Assembly (NCBI GenBank): GCA_963663775.1
Contig: OY760624.1
Coordinates: 868,001-932,000, forward strand
Direction of reading: 5' to 3'
Source of the DNA: G963663775 sp963663775
Lineage (GTDB): Bacteria > Bacillota > Clostridia > Oscillospirales > Butyricicoccaceae
DNA length: 64,000 nucleotides
The stretch's first letter is position 1, and each line of letters opens with the position of its first letter. The translations under genes were made by a program, and so were the position numbers. Positions 59,807 to 64,000 of the stretch are shown piece by piece. Under the pieces are notes generated by a model that searched no databases, was not told the origin of the DNA, and was given only the letters and a program-made list of their open reading frames with translations.

Positions 59807-60007
59807 ATGTCTGAAAAACGTTTGGTTCGCTCCCAGAAAGATTGCAAAATATGCGGTGTATGCGGCGGCATTGGGGAATATTTCGACTTCGACCCCACTT
59901 TGGTTCGTTTGCTCTGGGTGGTCTTAAGCATCTTTCCCGGCTCTGTCATCGGCGGTGTCATTGCCTATATCATCGCCGCTGTGATTATTCCGGAAACCGC
60001 TTCCTAA
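59807..60007 (+). CDS. pspC: PspC domain protein
   Basis: 66 residues with AAGGAATG upstream. KICGVCGGIGEYFDFDPTLV and RLLWVVLSIFPGSVIGGVIA are the PspC core: a basic N-terminus, the GVCGG(I/L)xxYF motif and one membrane helix (about 36-60). PspC proteins sense or protect the membrane, often with PspA; here it belongs to the PadR operon, not the pspA cluster at 20 kb. Symbol is by family. Confidence 0.92.
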   Translation: MSEKRLVRSQKDCKICGVCGGIGEYFDFDPTLVRLLWVVLSIFPGSVIGGVIAYIIAAVIIPETAS

Positions 60008-60141
60008 CCTGCTTGCAAGAAAATTTACAAAACGCACTTGAAGCACTTGCTAAGATGTGATACGATAGAGCAAATCCACTCGAAAAAATGACCCCATCGG
60101 CATTTTTTTCGTATGCAAGAAACCCGAGGAGGCACATGTCT

Positions 60142-60501
60142 ATGAACAAGGACGAAGAACTATCCCAAAACCAAGAGGTCATCCCAGAACCACTGCTTGA
60201 CGATACGCAGGATGCCGAAGCGCTTGTTTCTGCCACACAAGAGAGTGACGAATCCGAAGAACCCGTCGCCGAGGACCGTGTCTTTGGCATGCCCCGTCCG
60301 ATTTTCCGCGGCACTGCACTCGGGGTTGCCTGCGGATTCATTCTGCACGGCATTATCGGTGCCCTAGGATTTACCATTGACGGTCTGCTTCCGGTTGCCG
60401 GTTGCGGTGCCATTGGGTTTTGGATTGCCAAGAAACTGCACGAAAAGCAACAGGCGAAAGAAAAGGACGACACCGTCACTTTAACAAGCTCTGAACAATA
60501 A
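60142..60501 (+). CDS. Small acidic membrane protein, unknown function
   Basis: The ATG at 60142 is nine bases after GAGGAGG; an ATG at 60136 is too close. The 119 residues comprise a very acidic N-terminal half (DDTQDAEALVSATQESDESE) and two membrane helices (GTALGVACGFILHGIIGALG, then LLPVAGCGAIGFWIAKK) ending in a charged tail. No family recognised. Last gene of the PadR operon as judged by position and the terminator that follows. Confidence 0.7.
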   Translation: MNKDEELSQNQEVIPEPLLDDTQDAEALVSATQESDESEEPVAEDRVFGMPRPIFRGTALGVACGFILHGIIGALGFTIDGLLPVAGCGAIGFWIAKKLHEKQQAKEKDDTVTLTSSEQ

Positions 60502-60509
60502 AACCCAAC

Positions 60510-60546
60510 AAAAAGCGGAACCTTGCAAAAGGTTCCGCTTTTTCTT
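60510..60546. terminator. Bidirectional terminator between the PadR operon and the ECF S-component gene
   Basis: AAAAGCGGAACCTT and AAGGTTCCGCTTTT pair perfectly; T-runs follow on the plus strand and A-run/T-run context allows use on the minus strand. Confidence 0.9.
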
Positions 60547-60553
60547 TTTTCAA

Positions 60554-61144
60554 TTACCGTGCATCCAACATCTTTGCATATAACGGCATGCCCGTCAACG
60601 CACGGCGCAAAACCGGTGTCAATGCCATACAAATCACCACCGCAAGCACCACATTGACCGAGGAGGACACAATTTTGGTGCTCTGCCCAATCAACGCCGC
60701 CTTCAGCCCACTGCCGCTCAGCACCATCGTCAGCGTGCTGTTTGCAATATAAAAAGCGGTGGAAAACAGCGCTGCAAGGATGCTTGCCGCCAAATTGCGT
60801 GTATGCCGCAGTCCGTTTGCGCCCCCTGCCCATGCGATGCGTCCGGCAATGCCGCCCATCAAGAAAAATCGAATAAATGTCAGCCAAGCCTCCGGTGCAT
60901 AGGCAGGATCTGTCAAATCAAACAGCATCGAACCCAAGCCCGCAGCAAGTCCGCCACGCCATCCGCCAAATAAAATGCCCGATAAAATACAAAACGCATT
61001 GGCAACCTTAATCATTGTTTTCCCCGTGGGGGTTGGAATTTGAATGGATAAAAAGCGTGTAGTAACAAATACAATTGCCGCCATAATCCCAACAAACACC
61101 ATATCTCCCGTGCTGATTTTACGTGATTTTGCATTCTGCTGCAT
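60554..61144 (-). CDS. ECF transporter S component
   Basis: ATG at 61144 with GGGAGGG nine bases upstream; 196 residues, six membrane helices. GDMVFVGIMAAIVFVTTRFL and AFCILSGILFGGWRGGLAAG followed by LGSMLFDLTDP are typical of vitamin-specific S components (substrate-binding membrane subunit) that share a common EcfAAT motor. The sequence does not tell me the vitamin, and no known riboswitch (thiamine, cobalamin, folate, riboflavin) is visible in the 120 bases upstream. Confidence 0.85.
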   Translation of the reverse strand: MQQNAKSRKISTGDMVFVGIMAAIVFVTTRFLSIQIPTPTGKTMIKVANAFCILSGILFGGWRGGLAAGLGSMLFDLTDPAYAPEAWLTFIRFFLMGGIAGRIAWAGGANGLRHTRNLAASILAALFSTAFYIANSTLTMVLSGSGLKAALIGQSTKIVSSSVNVVLAVVICMALTPVLRRALTGMPLYAKMLDAR

Positions 61145-61303
61145 GATAAAGCCCTCCCAAATTTTTCGTTCTGCATACACTATAGCGGAAATCTGATATT
61201 TTTAAAACCGTCAATTTAGAATATTTTTTACAGGTCAGATTGTATCTGTATAGTTTTGCAATAAATGGGCACGCTAACAAAAAACAAAAGGAAGGGAACG
61301 ATT

Positions 61304-61747
61304 ATGCAACTTTCAAAAACGGCGTATCAGACACTCTTGCAAGAAAAATCCCCCAATTCCCCGCTCCTGCGGGATTTGCTGTGGGCGTTTTGCATTGGCG
61401 GGCTCATCTGTGTCGGGGGACAGGGCATCCTCAACCTTTGGAAAAGCGCAGGCATGGCACCCTCACAAGCCGCCAGTGCTGCATCGATTGTTTTAATTTT
61501 CCTAGCAGCACTCTTTACGGGCTTTGGCTGGTATGACAAATTGGCAAAGCATGCTGGCGCCGGCACCATCGTCCCCATCACAGGGTTTGCCAATTCCATC
61601 GCCGCACCCGCCATCGAATTTCGCAGTGAGGGTCTGGTACTGGGACTTGGCGCCAAAATGTTCGTCATCGCAGGTCCGGTTTTGGTCTATGGTATCAGTG
61701 CCTCGATTGTCTACGGCATCGTGCTGTATCTTCTGCAAATGGCATAA
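61304..61747 (+). CDS. spoVAC: Stage V sporulation protein AC
   Basis: ATG at 61304 after AAAGGAAGGGAA; 147 residues with about four membrane helices. LWAFCIGGLICVGGQGILNL and GTIVPITGFANSIAAPAIEF are diagnostic. SpoVAC is a mechanosensitive-like channel in the inner spore membrane, part of the SpoVA complex that moves calcium-dipicolinic acid into the forespore and releases it on germination. It is separated from spoVAD by a 440-base gap holding an antisense small gene. Confidence 0.96.
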   Translation: MQLSKTAYQTLLQEKSPNSPLLRDLLWAFCIGGLICVGGQGILNLWKSAGMAPSQAASAASIVLIFLAALFTGFGWYDKLAKHAGAGTIVPITGFANSIAAPAIEFRSEGLVLGLGAKMFVIAGPVLVYGISASIVYGIVLYLLQMA

Positions 61748-61764
61748 ACACGCCACCTGCCCAT

Positions 61765-61793
61765 AAAAAAACCGCAGAGAGACGAATCTGCGG
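61765..61793 (-). terminator. Terminator of the small antisense gene
   Basis: CCGCAGA (61793-61787) pairs with TCTGCGG (61778-61772), followed by seven T on the minus strand. Confidence 0.8.
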
Positions 61794-61875
61794 CAGTGTA
61801 TTTCGTATGAAGTTGGGCACAAAATTTCTTCGTCACGCCTGTGGTGTCCGTCTCCGAACAAATCTGTGCCGCAGG

Positions 61876-62001
61876 TTATTGGTGTTCCGCGCTTTTCGCA
61901 GTCTGCGGCGGAAGGGGTTGTGTTGGCTTCGCTTCACTCACATAGCATCCGCTCTCTGCACGTTCGCAGAGGTCACGCACCACTTCAAAAAGTTTTCCCA
62001 T
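61876..62001 (-). CDS. Small protein gene (41 residues), antisense between spoVAC and spoVAD
   Basis: ATG at 62001, eight bases after AAGGAGGT, the perfect complement of the 16S rRNA tail. The product MGKLFEVVRDLCERAESGCY then VSEAKPTQPLPPQTAKSAEH is a short amphipathic helix with two cysteines and a Pro/Gln-rich tail. It has a consensus promoter upstream and an intrinsic terminator downstream, so it looks like a complete transcription unit. No family recognised. Confidence 0.72.
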   Translation of the reverse strand: MGKLFEVVRDLCERAESGCYVSEAKPTQPLPPQTAKSAEHQ

Positions 62002-62035
62002 TGTGACAACCTCCTTTTGGGTTTCTTTCGTGTTT

Positions 62036-62064
62036 ATCATACGTGAACCGCACCCAAAACGCAA
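62036..62064 (-). promoter_or_regulatory. Promoter of the small antisense gene
   Basis: TTGCGT (62064-62059), 17 bases, TATGAT (62041-62036) on the minus strand, about 35 bases before the start codon. Confidence 0.6.
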
Positions 62065-62191
62065 GTCTGATTTTAAACGAATTGCACAAATTCATCCCCT
62101 CATTTATTGTTATAAACCAACAAAAACAAGCAGTTTTCGATGGAAAACCATCCCAATTCCTGCATCACTGAACAAAACAGGAGGAAGATTC

Positions 62192-63220
62192 ATGGCAGTC
62201 AATCGTTGCGGCACGCATGCCCTTCGCTTTCCGCAGCCGACCTATATCACAGGCTTTGCATCCGTTGTCGGCAAAAAAGAAGGGGAAGGCCCTCTGCAGG
62301 ATACCTTTGATGAAATCCGACGGGATGCTCATTTTGGCGAAAACAGTTGGGAAAAAGCCGAAAGTGCGTTGCAAAAAGAGGCCATTACGCTGGCGGCGGC
62401 AAAAGCCGGTGCAGAAGTCAGCGACATGCAGATGATTCTTGCGGGCGATTTGCTCAATCAATGCATTGGCTCTGCGTATGCCTCCCGACAATCCAATACA
62501 CCTTTTGTCGGATTATACGGTGCTTGTTCCACCATGGCGGAGGGGCTGCTGCTCGGTGCCTGTCTGGTAAACGGCGGCTATGCTGACCGCTTGGTTGCCG
62601 CTGCCTCCTCGCATTTCTGCGCTGCAGAGCGACAATATCGCTTCCCCCTCGCCTATGGCGGGCAGCGCACCCCCACCGCACAATGGACCGCCACCGCAGC
62701 AGGTGCCACAGTTTTAGAAACCATCCAAAATGGCAGCAAAATCGTAGTGACAGGCGGTGCTTTCGGGCAAATGGTGGACCTGGGCATTAAGGATGCCAAC
62801 AACATGGGGGCGGCAATGGCACCCGCCGCCTATCAAACCCTTGCCGACTATATGGCGGACACCAACACAACGCCCATTGATTATGACCTGATTGTCACGG
62901 GCGATTTGGCACGGGTCGGCGGTCAGCTGCTCGTAGACCTCTTTCAGCAAAATCACATCGATATTGCACCTGTCTATACTGACTGCGGCACGCTGCTGTT
63001 TCGCCCCGAGCAAGATGTCCATGCGGGCGGCTCTGGCTGCGGCTGCTCTGCGGCGGTGCTCTGCGGCAAGCTTCTGCGGGAACTGTCCGCAGGCAAGCTA
63101 CGGCGGATTTTATTCGCCGGCACAGGTGCATTGATGAGTCCCACCGCTTTGCAGCAGGGACAATGCGTTGTAGGCATTTGTCATGTTGTAGAATTGCAGT
63201 ACAGAGAGGAGCATGTATAA
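62192..63220 (+). CDS. spoVAD: Stage V sporulation protein AD
   Basis: ATG at 62192 with AGGAGGAAG upstream; 342 residues. A thiolase-like fold protein on the outer face of the inner spore membrane that binds dipicolinic acid. PTYITGFASVVGKKEGEGPL, DLLNQCIGSAYASRQSNTPF and LYGACSTMAEGLLLGACLVN are clear, and GGSGCGCSAAVLCGKLL near 285 is family-typical. The stop is immediately followed by the spoVAE ATG. Confidence 0.97.
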   Translation: MAVNRCGTHALRFPQPTYITGFASVVGKKEGEGPLQDTFDEIRRDAHFGENSWEKAESALQKEAITLAAAKAGAEVSDMQMILAGDLLNQCIGSAYASRQSNTPFVGLYGACSTMAEGLLLGACLVNGGYADRLVAAASSHFCAAERQYRFPLAYGGQRTPTAQWTATAAGATVLETIQNGSKIVVTGGAFGQMVDLGIKDANNMGAAMAPAAYQTLADYMADTNTTPIDYDLIVTGDLARVGGQLLVDLFQQNHIDIAPVYTDCGTLLFRPEQDVHAGGSGCGCSAAVLCGKLLRELSAGKLRRILFAGTGALMSPTALQQGQCVVGICHVVELQYREEHV

Positions 63221-63577
63221 ATGGAATATCTCCGAGCCTTTCTCATGGGCGGCGTCATCTGTGGCTTGTCCCAAATTTTGATTGACAAAACTAGATTGAC
63301 ACCCGCTCGTATTTTGGTGAGCTATGTGGTACTTGGTGTGTTTTTGACCGGCATTGGTCTTTATCAGCCCTTGGTGGACTGGGGCGGTGCGGGTGCAACG
63401 GTGCCCTTGCTTGGCTTTGGCTATGCTCTTGCAAACGGGGTTCTGCAAGGCATTTCACAATATGGGTTTTTAGGGGTCTTTCTGGGCGGCATCACTGGCA
63501 CAGCTGGCGGCATTGCCGCCGCCATCGTGTTCGGCATGATGATGGGGCTGCTGTTCCATCCCAAAAGCAAAGCTTAG
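63221..63577 (+). CDS. spoVAE: Stage V sporulation protein AE (AEb type)
   Basis: 118 residues, the short membrane form of SpoVAE, with four helices: YLRAFLMGGVICGLSQILID, ILVSYVVLGVFLTGIGLY, ATVPLLGFGYALANGVLQGI and LGVFLGGITGTAGGIAAAIV. Forms the channel core with SpoVAC and SpoVAD. GAGAGGAGC lies within the spoVAD end. The spoVAA, AB, AEa and AF genes of Bacillus are not present, as in many Clostridia. Confidence 0.96.
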   Translation: MEYLRAFLMGGVICGLSQILIDKTRLTPARILVSYVVLGVFLTGIGLYQPLVDWGGAGATVPLLGFGYALANGVLQGISQYGFLGVFLGGITGTAGGIAAAIVFGMMMGLLFHPKSKA

Positions 63578-63597
63578 CGCCGTATGCTTTCCAACAG

Positions 63598-63650
63598 CAT
63601 AAAACCCTCCTGCTGCACGCCGTCTTGGTGCACAGCAGGAGGGGTTTTCT
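63598..63650. terminator. Terminator after spoVAE
   Basis: AAAACCCTCCTGCTG and CAGCAGGAGGGGTTTT form a long stem with an inner GTGCAC pairing; T-rich on the plus strand after it, so it ends the spoVA operon and may also end the minus-strand gene beyond it. Confidence 0.85.
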
Positions 63651-63667
63651 TTGCTTTGATGAATTTC

Positions 63668-63898
63668 TTAAATCATAACCGTTGAAGTGTATTCAATTTT
63701 AATGCCGCAATCCTTGGTGCGTGCAATTTTCGCTTTATTGCCATTGCCGTCTTCCAAGGTCATTTTCTCCAATTTGTATCCGGTGAAGAAATTCGCCACT
63801 TCGCCCTCTACAAAAGCTGCCCAACTGGCTTTTTTCTGCTCTGAAAGCGTTTCTTCAACCGCTTCTACGCTTTCTGCTGCTTGATTCTGTTCATCCAT
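63668..63898 (-). CDS. Small conserved-looking hypothetical protein, 76 residues
   Basis: ATG at 63898 with AAAGGAGC about twelve bases upstream (an ATG at 63937 lacks a site). A Glu/Gln-rich helical N-terminus (EQNQAAESVEAVEETLSEQK) precedes a compact region (ASWAAFVEGEVANFFTGYKL; LEDGNGNKAKIARTKDCGIK) ending IEYTSTVMI. It looks like a folded small cytoplasmic protein but I do not recognise the family. The remaining 100 bases to the window end show no gene. Confidence 0.55.
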   Translation of the reverse strand: MDEQNQAAESVEAVEETLSEQKKASWAAFVEGEVANFFTGYKLEKMTLEDGNGNKAKIARTKDCGIKIEYTSTVMI

Positions 63899-64000
63899 AT
63901 GCTGCAAACGCTCCTTTGTCCAATACTTTGTTTCCATGATACCGCACGCAACCGCCGTTGTCAAACCCTATCACGCTTGTGTTGGTATCAGCCGCAAAAA

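Noticed and set aside
1..64000. CRISPR arrays, insertion sequences, prophage or integrase genes
   Set aside because: No regularly spaced repeats of the right size, no transposase- or integrase-like frames and no attachment-site duplications were found.

Overview
The window comes from an endospore-forming, low-GC-lineage anaerobe (Firmicutes, class Clostridia; the overall feel is Oscillospirales/Ruminococcaceae, but no 16S gene is present to confirm this). Support: spoVAC-spoVAD-spoVAE and spoVG, oxygen-sensitive pyruvate formate-lyase with its activase, rubredoxin, an oxygen-labile 4-hydroxybutyryl-CoA dehydratase, zinc-type S14 and L36, strong AGGAGG ribosome binding sites, TTGACA-17-TATAAT promoters, and frequent TTG/GTG starts. 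Base composition looks moderate (around half G+C) except for AT-rich control regions.

Layout. 1-2.6 kb: a minus-strand DUF134 regulator / IscU-like / NifX-like operon cut by the window edge, with twin operators at its promoter, then two small or secreted proteins. 2.7-7.6 kb: rfbA, a Crp/Fnr regulator, and pflB-pflA under an apparent ZTP (pfl-motif) riboswitch. 7.7-13.7 kb: a glycolipid glycosyltransferase and spoVG (minus), then murC, a cytidylate-kinase-like protein, and a thioesterase-mutY-hypoxanthine-DNA-glycosylase operon (plus). 13.7-25.6 kb: two chemoreceptors flank a GNAT enzyme, a pspA-ydjGHI-like envelope-stress operon, rsgA, mntH and rubredoxin. 25.6-30.4 kb: abfD and an opuA-type glycine betaine importer.

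30.8-47.2 kb is one continuous minus-strand S10-spc-alpha ribosomal protein operon in the order rpsJ rplC rplD rplW rplB rpsS rplV rpsC rplP rpmC rpsQ rplN rplX rplE rpsN rpsH rplF rplR rpsE rpmD rplO secY adk map (KOW) infA rpmJ rpsM rpsK rpsD rpoA rplQ. It has a long leader at rpsJ and an unexpected second promoter plus structured leader in front of rpsH. Three tRNA genes (Met, Glu, Val) follow their own promoter at 47.4-47.7 kb.

47.7-58.4 kb is minus strand: ddl-murI-DUF1934-argS, ctpA, an unrecognised 350-residue protein, prmA-rsmE-membrane protein-transglutaminase (wall precursor synthesis, translation and rRNA/ribosomal protein methylation). 58.6-60.5 kb (plus) is a PadR-controlled envelope operon with a perfect operator palindrome over its promoter and an apparently truncated third gene. 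60.5-64 kb holds an ECF transporter S component, the spoVA genes that import dipicolinic acid into the forespore, a self-contained 41-codon antisense gene between spoVAC and spoVAD, and a small conserved-looking protein.

The most promising non-coding signals are the rpsH leader (39.7-40.0 kb), the riboswitch at pflB, the twin operators at 1.1 kb, the PadR operator at 58.6 kb and the small gene at 61.9 kb. All calls are from reading the sequence; no database search was possible.
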